Of a stretch of 64,000 bases of DNA, positions 47,558 to 58,380 are shown one piece after another (within the stretch, counting starts at the first letter, position 1; each line of letters opens with the position of its first letter). The notes beneath the pieces were generated by a model. It was not told where the DNA came from, did not search any database, and saw only the letters and a list, made by a program, of their open reading frames with translations. Position numbers and translations under genes: made by a program. This DNA comes from Nicotiana tabacum (lineage: Eukaryota; Streptophyta; Magnoliopsida; Solanales; Solanaceae), in contig NC_134084.1 in NCBI RefSeq assembly GCF_000715075.1, positions 1,614,501-1,678,500 of the forward strand, read 5' to 3'.

Positions 47558-48072
47558 TAGGGGTGTTCAAATCGAACTGGAACCAAATCGATTAAAAATC
47601 CCGACTAGGTTTGGTTTGACTTGGTTTGGTATTGAGTAAAAAAAATCGAACCAAACCGACATATAAATATATAAATTTTATTTATATTTTTAAGACTTTA
47701 TAGTAATTTTTCTTTAGAAAATATAGAAATATTTGGGATCCTCTCATGTATTAAATTTGAAAGCGTAAATTAACGAAAAATTATTATTAGACGACTAAGA
47801 AAATAACTATCATGTATTACTAAAAAAATTCTCCCATTAGAATATTTTAATAGATCATATGTTTGTTAAGTTTTTTCATATTTACTAAACATATATTCAC
47901 TTATCAAAGATTTATCTATAATTTTAATAAAGTAAGATTGAAATAATATTCATGTAACAAAAAAACCCGAAAACCCGAAAAACCAGACAAAACCTAACCA
48001 ATCCAAATCGATATAGTTGGTTTGCTTTGATTTTGTTAAAAACTGAACCAAGCCGGTCCATGTACACCCCTA
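47558..48072. mobile_element. hAT-like non-autonomous element in the LINE
   Basis: 515 bp with ends taggggtgttca and tgtacaccccta, flanked by cttcttgc (47550-47557) and cttctggc (48073-48080), an 8-bp duplication with one mismatch. Near both ends are aaccaaatcgatt-type blocks that also occur in the element at 15085-20805. The interior is AT-rich, without transposase. Confidence 0.82.
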
Positions 48073-48355
48073 CTTCTGGCCATGAGGTAGATGAAACTTT
48101 AAATCATATCTTCTTAACTTGTGCAAATGCTAGACTCTACTGGCACAGTCTGGGTTTAGGAGGCATCTGAACACACAAATCCAGTGGGACACACCCCAGC
48201 AATGGCTATTCCCTTTAATAAATTACAAAGGCATAAAGTTACCTTATAACATTAATCCGCGTACCTACTTACCTTTAAGCCTTTGGAACATTTGGCTCAC
48301 TCTCAATAGGAACACTCCCGATGGACTTCGCACTAGCATAAACATCAATTTCACA

Positions 48356-48673
48356 ATGCAACAAGCAACTGAATTTTCTTACCTGGCAGCTTCTTATTCC
48401 CACAAAGTGCCCCAAAGGGTCATGACTCCTCTTAAATGGATACCTCCCGAGCCTAATTTTTACAAACTAAACACTGATGGGGTACACACACCAGCACTGC
48501 ATACTGATGGCATTGGGGGCCTTATTAGAAACCACAATGGGGATTGGATTGTAGGTTTATTAGGGAACATGCCACGACAATCATCTATCTCCGCAGAATT
48601 ATTTGCTTTGATACAGGGTCTTAAACTAGCAAGTCAGCGCGATCAATCACTATACTGCATTGTGACAATATAA
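48356..48673 (+). pseudogene. LINE RNase H domain remnant
   Basis: KWIPPEPNFYKLNTDGVHTP, then GIGGLIRNHNGDWIVG and ISAELFALIQGLKLA, the plant LINE/RVT_3 RNase H pattern with the Asp of NTDG and the Glu of AELFAL. It is followed by a frameshift, with remnants such as VQHAYREQNRVADQLAKA (about 48735-48790). The RNase H would degrade the RNA strand of the RNA/DNA hybrid. It is inactive. Confidence 0.82.
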
Positions 48674-49037
48674 TACATGCTAATCAACTATTTAACTGCA
48701 GGCAACTTCTGCTGACGCTCCATAATACCAGGGTTCAACATGCGTATAGAGAACAAAATCGAGTTGCAGATCAACTGGCTAAAGCAGAAAACTTTTTGGA
48801 AGGCAGTCTTACAATGCGAGTTTTTGATAAACCACCACATTTTGTAACGCCTCTTTTGGAAGCTGATAAAAATGGACTAACAATTATGCAACCTCTACCA
48901 AAAATAGCGTCAGGAGCAGTAACAGCACACAAAGTATATGCATGGAGGCACATCAGATGTTATCCACATCCTTTTATTGTTGTGATGATAATTCCATTAG
49001 GAATACCACAAACAATGTTGCTACTACTAGTTTTAAC

Positions 49038-49954
49038 CAGTGTTTTAAAAGGCGTTCCTGGGGCGAGCCCTAGGGCGAGGCGTACCAAAAACGCCCAGGG
49101 CCGATGGTGGGGGGCGAAAATCCCGTAAGGCGTACGCCCGGGCGAGTTTTTTGGTTGAGGTGTAAGCCCAAGAGATATCTTTTTAAAAAGGAATTAAGAA
49201 CATTAAATTTAAAAGTAAACTTTTTAATATTGCTAAAAGCCCTAAATTAGAACTCTTTCCCAATTCTTTCCGCTAGTCTGCCTCTACCAAGAGCAACGAT
49301 TTATCACTTTTTTTGGCAACAGAAAACTTCATTCTTCTCCGTAAGTCAAATTCAACAGGTTTGTTCTTTCCTCCATGTAAAAACTTTATTATTTTGAACT
49401 CATTACTTTCCTCTCTTTTTATATTTCATTGTTAGTTTGTAAATATGTATGTAATTAGTTTTTTAAGTTCAATGTTTCTCTTGCTCTCTTTCAAAATATA
49501 ATATGGGATTATATGTATGCGTCTTTTATATATATTGATTAGATTTATATATAATTTCACTTATTTATTTGGGATTTATACTTTCATTAGATAATATGGG
49601 ATTTCACTTATATATAATTATTTGGGATTTATATGTAATTTCACTTTATTTGGGACTTCTATATAATTTCATTAGATAATATGGGATTTCACTTATATAT
49701 AATTATTTGGGATTTATATGTAATTTCACTTATTTGGGACTTCTATATGATTTCATTAGATAATATGAGATTAATTATATATTTCACTTATTTATAATTT
49801 TTTTCAAAATTTTATGCAATTTTACCTATTTAATAATATTTTTTATAATTATATTATTTTATAAAATATTAAAAATTGAATATCCATGGGGCTTACGCCC
49901 CGCTGAGGCATATACAAAACGCCTCGCCTTACGTCCGCGCCTTTTAAAACACTG
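49038..49954. mobile_element. hAT MITE with perfect 17-bp terminal inverted repeats
   Basis: 917 bp with identical inverse ends cagtgttttaaaaggcg, flanked by gttttaac (49030-49037) and gccttaac (49955-49962), an 8-bp duplication with two mismatches. The outer 100 bp at each end are unusually GC/CpG-rich (ggcgtacgcc, gcttacgccccgctgaggc) against an AT-rich core with internal duplications around tatgggatttcacttatata (49590-49760). A related copy lies at 57490-58380. It sits in the 3' part of the LINE. Confidence 0.88.
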
Positions 49955-50055
49955 GCCTTAACTTAGATTGTAATATGGTGCAACTTGGGCACTAGTCTCT
50001 GTACGCATGTTTTAATTAATGCTATCTATCTTTCTTACCAAAAAAATAAAAAGTT

Positions 50056-50811
50056 TATTATTAGAACTTTATGTAATGTTCGTATTAAAATATATAACTC
50101 ATAGAAAATAAAATTATATCTAGCATTTTTCTGATATGCCTTCATCTCATTCACTATGTTGAAACACACAAGAGCCAACGCGTTGCATTTCTAGATGCAC
50201 GAAACCTGACAACTGCAACTCGTAAAAAACTTATTTACATTCGATGTTTCCACCAAACCACATGAATTAATCATATTTTAATTAGTAACGAATGAGTCGG
50301 CCATAGTACATAGAAGAAACATGTCATATATTTATTGATTTGATATAAACACCTGATCGTAAAGGTAAGTTTTTTCCACTACAATCCCACTTGACTAATT
50401 GCAACGAAAGGGAAAGGAGACTTACTAACAATCAAACCTCTACCACAAACATCATTACATATATGCAAGATGAAATTTTAGAGATTTTTCTCATATATGT
50501 ATGATGCATATAGGAAAATATTTGGGATCTTTACACAAGTAGCCGGTCGGATTACTATTTAAACGGGGTCGCCCTTTGTATACAGTCAAACAAAATTGCA
50601 ATTTAATAAATAAATTTAAAAAAAAAAAACAGAAAATTTCTGCAACCTAAAGTTAACAAATTTCTGCAATTTTAGAAACAGTTGTTGGACATAGGTACTA
50701 TTAGATGTATTTAAATAATCATAATTGAAAGCTTGAACCATATGAATCATAATATTATAGTCATTATCTTATGATCTCATAATATGAAAAAAAAAAAGTT
50801 TTAAACTTTGT
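50056..50811. other. Intergenic, KAS I 3' flank
   Basis: AT-rich sequence containing the probable 3' UTR of KAS I, read from the minus strand. No other gene or bounded repeat was recognised. Confidence 0.45.
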
Positions 50812-53800
50812 TTAAGGATTGTAAGGCGCGAAAACAACCACTGAATTATGCCCTCCAAATCCAAATGAATTGGAAATACCTGCAAAAAGGAGAGAAAATA
50901 AGAGATATTAGATGAGGTTGTTCGAGCCATAGAAGCAGGGGCGTATCTAGGTCTTAGGATATGGGTGCACGCGTATATATTTAAGTAATTTTCAAGAAAT
51001 ATATAGTATTGTTATTTTCTTATTTTCTCTCCTTCTGGAGGGAGAGGAGTATGAGTTCATGTTAACCCATATCCTAAGACCTAGATACGTTCTTGCTTCT
51101 AGATATATATTTGAAAATCACTAAAATTAAAAGAATATAATATTGTACCTATTAATTCAAAAGTATAGTAGGTTTATAGTAAGAGACTAAAATTAAACTC
51201 GTCAAATGTAAATTCTAAATTCAGCTATTCACAATAGTGCACTCATCCTCTTCAAATACTGGATCTACCTCTAATAGTAGCTGCCACTAATGCTTGCATT
51301 AGGGACTCAGAGGCGGAGCCAAGATTTGAAGTTTATGGGTTCGAGAATCTAATCTGTTTAAGTTACTGGGTTCTAAATTAATAAATTGTACATATTCGAT
51401 GAATTTTCTAAAGACAAACACAACGTTTGAACAAAAGCTACTGGGTTCGGCCGAACCCGCAGATCGCGTTCTAGCTCCAACCCTGATTAGGGTGGCTGTA
51501 TACACATCACACCCTTTAGAGTGCGGTCCTTCCCCTGACTTTGCGTGAATGCTGGATACTTTGTACACTGGACTACCTTCTAGATGAGGCTGTTGTATCT
51601 GCTTTTGTTTTCTATTTATCCTCTCTATTTTAAGGCAAAAATACTCTCATTAACCAACATTTGATGAGAGATTTGTGCCAAAGGATGAAAATACTAACCA
51701 ACATTCACTTCATGTTGTTTCTTCACATTTGGAACAGTGTCTATCGTAACCTGAGGTTCCAAATCCTACACGCAAAAGTGAAGAAATTAGAGCTTAGAAC
51801 AGCGATTGAACTGCAGGATAATGTATAAATAGAGGAACAGAGTTGGTCAGTAGTTACATCTTGGTTAATAGTTGGATGTAGCCAACCAGTTGTTATTGCT
51901 TTGATCGTTGCAATCGCTTCAAGTCCACCAGCGGCCCCGAGTCCATGCCCAATCATTGACTGAACAACAAAAGTAAACAAATTAAACATCATCTAGTTAT
52001 ACAGCCACTGCTATATGTAGTATTTTTACGCAGATGGATCATGTTTTATTCGACGAGAATGAGCTTAAGCACATATGAACTGTATGCTAAATGAGCTATA
52101 GAGGATGGTCTAGCAATATTGATCACTATTTACTGGATAGGTAATCATAAAAGTAAGGAGATAAGTTAAGCCGGTTTCCTTATAGGATAAGCTTTAAAGT
52201 ATGAAACCTTGATCGAAATGATGTTCTTAGATAGTCACGAAGAAAATAGGCAAGAGCTATTTCTTTGCTTGTAACGATCGATATTAGGACATGCAAGGGG
52301 CAGTGGCAGTAGTCCTGTCCTCGTTTGTAGTAACGATCAAGTTATTTTGCTCGAAAAAACATCTATTTGAATGATAGTTCGACCAATGTGAGTTGTTATT
52401 ATTTGGAACACGATTATTCTCACCTTTGTTCCGTTCATCTTAATCTCTGAAGTATCCTTAAAAACCTTCTTGATTGCATTGACCTCTGCCAAATCTCCAG
52501 CAAGGGTTGATGTTGCATGCGCGTTAATGTAATTCACCTATTTGAGGAAGTATTTAACAATCAACATATCAGCAATCAAATAGTACAGAACATATACAGG
52601 ATGGACCAAAGTGCAGGATAAAAGGGCAGCCCGGTGCACCTAAGCTCCCACTATGCGTGGGTCCAGTGAAGGGCCGGACCACAAGGGTCTATTGTACGCA
52701 GCCTTACCCTATATTTCTATAAGAGGTTGTTTCCATGGTTCAAACCTCTGACTTCCAGGTCACATGACAGTAACTTTACCAGTTACGTCAAGACTTCGTA
52801 CGAAAGAGCAGGATGCTTTTCAAAACAGAAAGCATAAGAGCAATCTTACCTCTTCAGGAGAAATGCCAGAATCTTCCAAACTTTTGGTTATGCAAGATGA
52901 AACTCCAAGCCCATCGGAACGAGGATCAGTCATGTGATGAGCATCACAAGTAACAGCTCCTCCCAAGTATTCTGCTATAATATTAGCACCTCTTTTCAAC
53001 GCATGCTCCAAACTTTCCATTACCTGTTCACATTGAGTTAATTCCATCATGTTACAAAGCTACGACAATTTTTTGGCAGAGCGAAACAATTTCTATTGCT
53101 AATAAAGCCAATTTATCAAAAGGAAGAATGTGGCCGAGTTTGTGTACCAGGACACCAGAACCTTCGCCCATGACAAAACCATCACGATTCTTGTCCCACG
53201 GCCTTGACGCCTTATGTGGTTCATCATTTCTTTGAGATAAGGCGCGACAAGCTATGAAGCCGCCAACACCAGTAGGCACGATTGCAGCTTCCGTCCCACC
53301 TGCTACCATAATATCAGCTTCACCCCTTCTAATGTGATTTGCAGCAGCATAGAAGCAGTAGTTTGCAGTTGCACAAGCCGTTGAAATGGAATAATTAGGT
53401 CCCATTAGTCCGGTACCTATAGCTAACAATGCTGATCCCATATTGGTGATAGAGTAAGGGATGAAAAATGGACTGATTTTCTTGTATCCTTTCTGAACTA
53501 AGGATTCCACTCCACTGCTAAAAGCTGTTAATCCTCCCATTCCAGTTCCAACTAAGACGCCGATTCTTGTTTTGTCCATCTGCAATACAAATGCAGAAGT
53601 GGAGTTAGGTTTAGCCCTCGTCGGAAAATTATACTATTGTGCAAATAGGCCAAAAACAAAAAAAAATTGGTTATATATTAACCATTGAATCTCCTTAACA
53701 TAAAGGAAGATTTTAGTGTAGCGGTAAAAGGGGTTCAAAAATTACTTCAAGTCACAGGTTCAAATCCTAGATGTGGCATTGTAGTATATTTTTGAATCCC

Positions 53801-55968
53801 CTTATATGAATTTCTGGTTCTGATGTTGTACAAGAGATTATATTCTTCTTACATGTGGATGCTTATAGGGGCGGAGCTAGAAGTCGACGTACGGGTTATG
53901 CCGAACCTAGTACCTTTAGTCCGACTCTATATTTGTATTAAATTTTTTACTAAATATGTACAATAATTAAATTTGAAGGGGAGTCTTGGCGTAATTGGTA
54001 AAATTGTTGTCATGTGATCAGGAGGTGAGAGATTCGAGCCATGGAAACAGCCCCTTGTAGAAATGCAGGGTAAGGCTGCGTACAATAGACCCTTGTGGTT
54101 CGGCCTTCCCGACCCTGTGCATAGCGGGAGCTTAGTGCACCAGACTGCCATTTTGTGCAAAAAATAAATTTAGAACCCAGGTACTAAAACCTGATGTCGC
54201 TATTCTAGAATTTAGAACACATAAAGTTGAAGTTCTATATCCGCCTTACGCCTCTTTCTAACTTAAAGTTTGAAGCATTGAGACTCACAGCTTCAAGAAC
54301 TTCTTGACCAAGGTTAGCATCATCAAGGGCCTTCTTGCCAGCGACGAGACAGTACCTCCAACAGTCATCCAGACGACGATCATTCTTCCCGTCTATGTAG
54401 TCTACAGAGGAGAAATCACGAATCTGTCCTGCAAACCTAACGGAGTAATTCGATGCATCAAATCTGTCGATCAAAGTGATTCCACTCTGTCCCTCAAGCA
54501 GACTATTATAGAAATTGTCAATATCACTTCCAAAGACTGAAACAAGGCCCATTCCAGTTACAACAATCCTTTTCTTTGGGTCCTTTTCTCTTTTGGGAGC
54601 TGAAGCCATGGCCCTGATTCTTCCACATTTTACAGCTGCTTTTAAGAATTTCATTGGATTAGAATTTTCGACAACCAAAACACAAAATATAAAGATAATC
54701 CAAGTTTTCCATATACACAGTTTCCGCGTGGAATTTTGAATCCGCTATTACACAAATTTAAGAGCGTGCTATGCTTAAGATACACCTATATGCATTTTTA
54801 GCGCACGACATCAACAAAAGTCCGACTCAAGTGATGCATCATTGAGAGCAAAAAGCTTGTAACTACTAGTAGTAAACATGCATTAATAAGAAGATCATGC
54901 TAATAAATGGAGCTACAGAAAATATGACCTTGCAGCAGTTGTGGAGTTCAACTCATGGGTGCTAGACAAAAGGAAAATGGACAGAAGCTCAATAATCCAT
55001 TAAAACTATATCATTCACCATATTTATAAGGTCATCAATTAATGTGTTCATATAGTTATACCTATAAATTCTTTATAGGCAGTAGCACAGTCAGAATGTT
55101 TATTAAGTGAAGTCAAAATATAAAGAGCCAGGTAAATATACAAGAAGTCAAGGGGATTCAACTGTGGCGAAACCAGGAATTTCTCCAAAGGTGTTAAACT
55201 TGAAAGAAGTCAAAAAAATTCTCGACAAAGGGTGTTCAATATATGTTAGATACCTCTAAAATCTAATAGACTGTAGCTTTGCCCATGGGATTCAACATAT
55301 AGTGTGTATATATATATTAACAATTACTTGTCTACACAGTGTAATTTTCCGGCGATATTGACACTCCTTTAAAAAGGTGGCTTCTCCGATGCTTATACAT
55401 GACCTAGTTGTGTATATTTTGTACACTATTAGTCTATCAGTACATAGAACTTAAACTCTTAGAAAAATAGCAACACCATCTGAATTTGATCAAGGATAAC
55501 TATTAGTAATTAAAAGAACATTCAAAGCCAAGAAACACTCTTGTCACATTTTCTATACAGGAAAATCCAGAACTACCACCAAAGGATGTGGTGAGTGGAT
55601 GAGACTGCTCTTCCCTTAATCAAGGTCTCGAGTTCGAGCCCTGGGTATGAAAAAATCCTTGGTAGGGAGCGCTTCCCCCCGAATGGGGCCTTACGCGGTG
55701 CGAATCCAGATATAGTCGGGCTCCAATGCGGGTACCGGATACCGCGTGGGAAACCAAAAAAAAGGAAAATCAAGAACTGAAATTGCAGTAATAGCAAGAG
55801 AAATATTAATGTACCTTTTGGCTTCCAGGAAATAAACCCCACTGGCATTTTCATGTTTTCTATTGTTCTAAGCCCATTGTATTGGAACAAAGAATTCCCT
55901 TTTATCCCTAATTCTCTCTGCTTTAAAATCAAACCAGAAGAATAACCAGTACCAGTAATACTAGTCAT
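50812..55968 (-). CDS. KASI: 3-ketoacyl-ACP synthase I (KAS I), plastid
   Basis: Eight exons in reading order: 55968-55815, 54638-54289, 53579-53148, 53023-52850, 52537-52424, 51959-51858, 51765-51699, 50879-50812. They sum to 1461 nt, about 486 aa. KAS I condenses acyl-ACP with malonyl-ACP to extend plastid fatty acids up to C16. The start MTSITGTGYSSG begins a Ser/Lys-rich transit-type leader. The mature part opens KREKDPKKRIVVTGMGLVSV. The catalytic Cys is in SISTACATANYC (Cys237), His in NYINAHATST (His377) and His in SMIGHGLGAAGG (His413), with Lys408 and the C-terminal SNSFGFGGHNSVVVF also present. Compared with remembered KAS I proteins it shows substitutions such as SDIDNFYNSLLEGQSG and FASFGQ-region changes, so it may be a divergent paralog. 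The exon 2 acceptor is uncertain: 54638 gives AG and the right phase. An upstream ATG at 55983 adds five residues. Introns hold many MITEs and SINEs. Confidence 0.92.
51306..51485. mobile_element. hAT-like MITE (family A) in KAS I intron 7
   Basis: Starts ctcagaggcggagccaagat and ends ctagctccaaccctg, flanked by attaggga (51298-51305) and attagggt (51486-51493), an 8-bp duplication with one mismatch. The interior has gttcggccgaacccgcag and ctgggttctaaattaataa, as in the other family A copies. Confidence 0.78.
52608..52814 (-). mobile_element. Au-type SINE in KAS I intron 4
   Basis: Body 52620-52802, flanked by aaagtgcaggat and aaagagcaggat, a 12-bp duplication with one mismatch. The minus strand shows cttgacgtaactggtaaag, gaggtttgaaccatgg and gagcttaggtgcaccgggct. 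It lies in the same orientation as the host gene. Confidence 0.9.
53597..53845. mobile_element. hAT-like MITE (family B) in KAS I intron 2
   Basis: It contains gttaggtttagccctcgtcg then gaaaattatactattgtgca, and later tttagtgtagcggtaaaagg and ttgaatccccttatatgaat. The order matches the element at 32691-32928. Ends are worn. Confidence 0.55.
53866..54250. mobile_element. MITE interrupted by an Au SINE, KAS I intron 2
   Basis: Left part from aggggcggagctagaagtcg, with gggttatgccgaaccta; right part from aaatttagaacccaggtact to gttgaagttctatatccgcc. The layout is that of family A MITEs, with the SINE at about 53975-54155 in the middle. Confidence 0.55.
53975..54157 (+). mobile_element. Au-type SINE nested in a MITE
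   Basis: gaaggggagtcttggcgtaa at the head, gattcgagccatgg as B box, gcagggtaaggctgcgtaca and tagcgggagcttagtgcacc in the body. The flanks aattaaattt and aaataaattt are a probable worn duplication. It runs opposite to the host gene. Confidence 0.85.
55158..55408. mobile_element. hAT-like MITE (family B) in KAS I intron 1
   Basis: It starts near caactgtggcgaaaccagga, and has ctacacagtgtaattttccg and ggtggcttctccgatgctta near the far end. The order matches the copy at 11735-11925. Confidence 0.55.
55560..55778 (+). mobile_element. tRNA-derived SINE with 15-bp duplication, KAS I intron 1
   Basis: Body 55575-55763, flanked by ggaaaatccagaact (55560-55574) and ggaaaatcaagaact (55764-55778), 14 of 15 positions equal. 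The head has gtggtgagtggatgag and the B box gagttcgagccctgg. The tail reads gcgggtaccggataccgcg, gggaaaccaaaaaaaa. The 3' end matches that of the SINE at 11456-11680. It is opposite in orientation to KAS I, 36 bp from exon 1. Confidence 0.9.
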
Positions 55969-55983
55969 TTTCTTTAAACACAA

Positions 55984-56384
55984 ATTATAGTTTGCTTATT
56001 ATGGCACTATTTCTCTATAACTCAGCTCATCATTTGGTGAATATATAGGAAAAAAAGAAAGTTGACACCCTGTCAAAAGTACAAGAAATGACAGAGACAT
56101 TGAACAATAAGGAGGGAAAAACAAAGTTAATGTAGTATTTGAGTTGGGATTTGGAGAGTCCGCCAACTAACTATTTCTATGAGAATATATAAAAGTGAAA
56201 TGACTGCTAAAACAAAGGAAATAATAAATTGCCTAACTAATATCGCCATTAATGCGTATATTGATGAACTAAACTGCTTCGTTGGAAAAATCGCATCTTT
56301 TTTAGTTTAACTGAACATTTCTTCTTCAACCACGTAAAATTAGATTAAGAGTTTACGTAAAATTTACCTATAACAAGCCGAGGC
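55984..56384. promoter_or_regulatory. KAS I upstream region
   Basis: About 400 bp between the KAS I start and the nearest MITE. The minus strand has tatattcaccaaatgatgag and similar AT-rich pieces, but no TATA element or start site can be fixed by eye. Confidence 0.35.
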
Positions 56385-56868
56385 GGAACCAGTATTTGAA
56401 CGCTTTAAAAAAAAAAAAAATTATGCATTGTAGGAGCCCAAATTCAAACCTAGGTCATCAAGAGAGTGAAGGTACTTAAGCACTTCTACAACACAGAGCC
56501 TCTGTCCAGATTTTGCGATTTTAAGGGGCCACGTAAAATATTTAAGGGTCCTCGCTGTATATATAGCTATATATGAAATATATATAGTCTTTTTACCGAA
56601 GCTAACTGGTTCCGGTGACCCCCACCTCCCAACATAGGTTCAGTGACGGACGCACGTGGTGGCAAGCGGGTTCAACTGAACCCACTTCATAAAAAAAAAC
56701 GGTATGTATGTATAAATTACGATTAAAGCTGCGTAAATTTTGTATAAATATTTTATTTGAACACACTTGACAATTACTATTTTACGGTTAAAGTTATGTA
56801 CTTCTAAGATTAAACCCGCTTGCATAAAATTTTGGGTCCGTCACTGCATAGGTCTGCCCCTGATAACA
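56385..56868. mobile_element. MITE carrying a nested MITE
   Basis: The left end gccgaggcggaaccagtatt and the right end ggtctgcccctga form a weak inverse pair. The interior contains a poly-A run. A second element at 56641-56846 is inserted near its right end. Confidence 0.5.
56641..56846. mobile_element. hAT-like MITE nested in another MITE
   Basis: 206 bp with ends cagtgacggac and gtccgtcactg, flanked by cataggtt (56633-56640) and cataggtc (56847-56854), an 8-bp duplication with one mismatch. The interior has the inverse blocks aagcgggttcaactgaaccc and taaacccgcttgcataaaat. Confidence 0.82.
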
Positions 56869-57020
56869 AGTAATTGTTCATAGTAAATGTAATATGACAA
56901 TCTGAAAAATAGAATAATAATTTATTACAATCAATTAAATTGCATTGGAAGTGCAATAATTTTTCAGCATTCTTGGTATATGACTTATAATCATTAGATT
57001 AAAGACAGACTGTTTATCAC

Positions 57021-57195
57021 GGTGGAGTGGTACGTATTTTCTGATCCTTAATTAAGGGTCTCAGGTTTTAGCTTTGAGTATAAAGCCGTCTTTAAAAGGA
57101 AGCACTTTATTCTCAAAGCGAGATTTTTCGTTGTGAATGCGAATTAGTCGGAGCCCAAAACAGATATTCCAAGCGAGATTGAAAACCAGAAAAAT
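57021..57195 (+). mobile_element. SINE-like element
   Basis: The head ggtggagtggtacgtatttt resembles an A-box region and gtctcaggttttagctttga a B box. The body has gcgagatttttcgttgtgaa and tgcgaattagtcggagccc, ending gaaaaccagaaaaa. A related 3' fragment lies at about 31835-31960. No clear duplication was found. Confidence 0.6.
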
Positions 57196-57489
57196 TCATC
57201 ATACATGAAAAAAGTCAAAGAAAATTATGAGTTCATATTAATGCAGAGTAGGCCATTAATTTCAAGTCCACAAATAGTCCCCGTCTACGTGCATGTGGCA
57301 GATGTAGATAGGGTAGAAGAGTCCATGCAACTACTATTCAAACTATTTTTATATGGTTAAAGAATAATTTCGTATACTATAGTATTATGAATAGAATTGC
57401 TATCAAATATTTTCAAAGTTTTAAAATAAAAAAAGTATGTTGTCTACTTCCTCCATTTCATTAGTTTGTAAGATTAAGTTTAAGATACG

Positions 57490-57723
57490 ATGTTTTAAAA
57501 GGCGGAGACGTGAGCCAGAACGCTTTATTTTCTATGAGGCAAGGCACAAGCCCCAAGGTATGGGGCGTAAGCCCCATAAATCTTTAAATGTGTTAATGTA
57601 TATATTAACAAAATAGCTGGGTGCTCTTTTCGGAGAAATTAGAGAGAGAAGGGAACTTCTTCTCTTTCTCAATATGGTAGGACAAGGACTGCAGATCAAT
57701 ATGCTCATGGAATTTTACCAATC

Positions 57724-57789
<66 letters not shown>

Positions 57790-58380
57790 AATAAAAATAC
57801 AAATCAATAATAACGTCTTAACTTTTAAATATAAAAAAATCAAAATTTCTTAATAAATATTATTAAACAAAATTTATTACCTTCCTAACCGTAAATAATT
57901 AATAAACTTCACCAGTGTTGTAATTTAGAATATTACCCCTTTTGCTATTATCAAACTTTTACACATAATATTGATCTATCTTTTACATATAAGAGATCTA
58001 GAAATGACACTTTCTTAATTTCAGCATTGTAACCATGAGGGCCCATTTCCTCCAATATCAAGTGAAAATATAAATTTTGGCTATCTATTTTAGATATTGA
58101 CCCTCATGCAAGTTGTTCTCAATTAGTAAATCTGCAATATTATGACTTGTTATTTAAGTTACTCACAATCTTCATATTCCAGTTTTAAAGGTCAATAGTG
58201 CTAATTAGGATATTTGACTCATGATTTGAGTAATAATTGTTGGGTGTTATGCGTGTTTAGGGCGCACCGTTGGACGCTTGAGGCGTAAGCCTCGCCGAAT
58301 TAAGTCCTACGCGTGAGTCTCAGGATGTTTTGACAGTGCCCCGCTCCAGGGCGAGTCCCGAAAAACCCTTTTAAACTACT
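57490..58380. mobile_element. hAT MITE related to 49038-49954
   Basis: The left end gatgttttaaaaggcggaga and the right end region cccttttaaactac resemble the cagtgttttaaaaggcg terminus. CpG-rich outer parts (ggggcgtaagccccataaa, cttgaggcgtaagcctcgcc) and an AT-rich core follow the same plan. The (AAT)n tract lies inside it. Confidence 0.7.
57724..57792. repeat. (AAT)n microsatellite
   Basis: About 22 uninterrupted ATA/AAT units, followed by (AAAT)n at 57780-57796. Confidence 0.95.

Larger units (their letters stand above)
36865..50055 (+). mobile_element. L1-type LINE 3' remnant, interrupted three times
   Basis: Coding pieces are 36865-37130 (LLASLAWRVFQSPQSLWAKI, IFQWIWKLP), 47442-47557 (PKIKHFIWLLNHNRLPTRKF, the RT zinc-binding region), 48073 onward (LNHIFLTCANARLYWHSL) and the RNase H region near 48356-48673. 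The tail after the last insertion ends with an A-rich run at about 50038-50055. A Sirevirus-type element (37131-47441), a hAT-like element (47558-48072) and a hAT MITE (49038-49954) break it. The RT core is absent, as expected of 5'-truncated LINEs. It is inactive. Confidence 0.82.
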
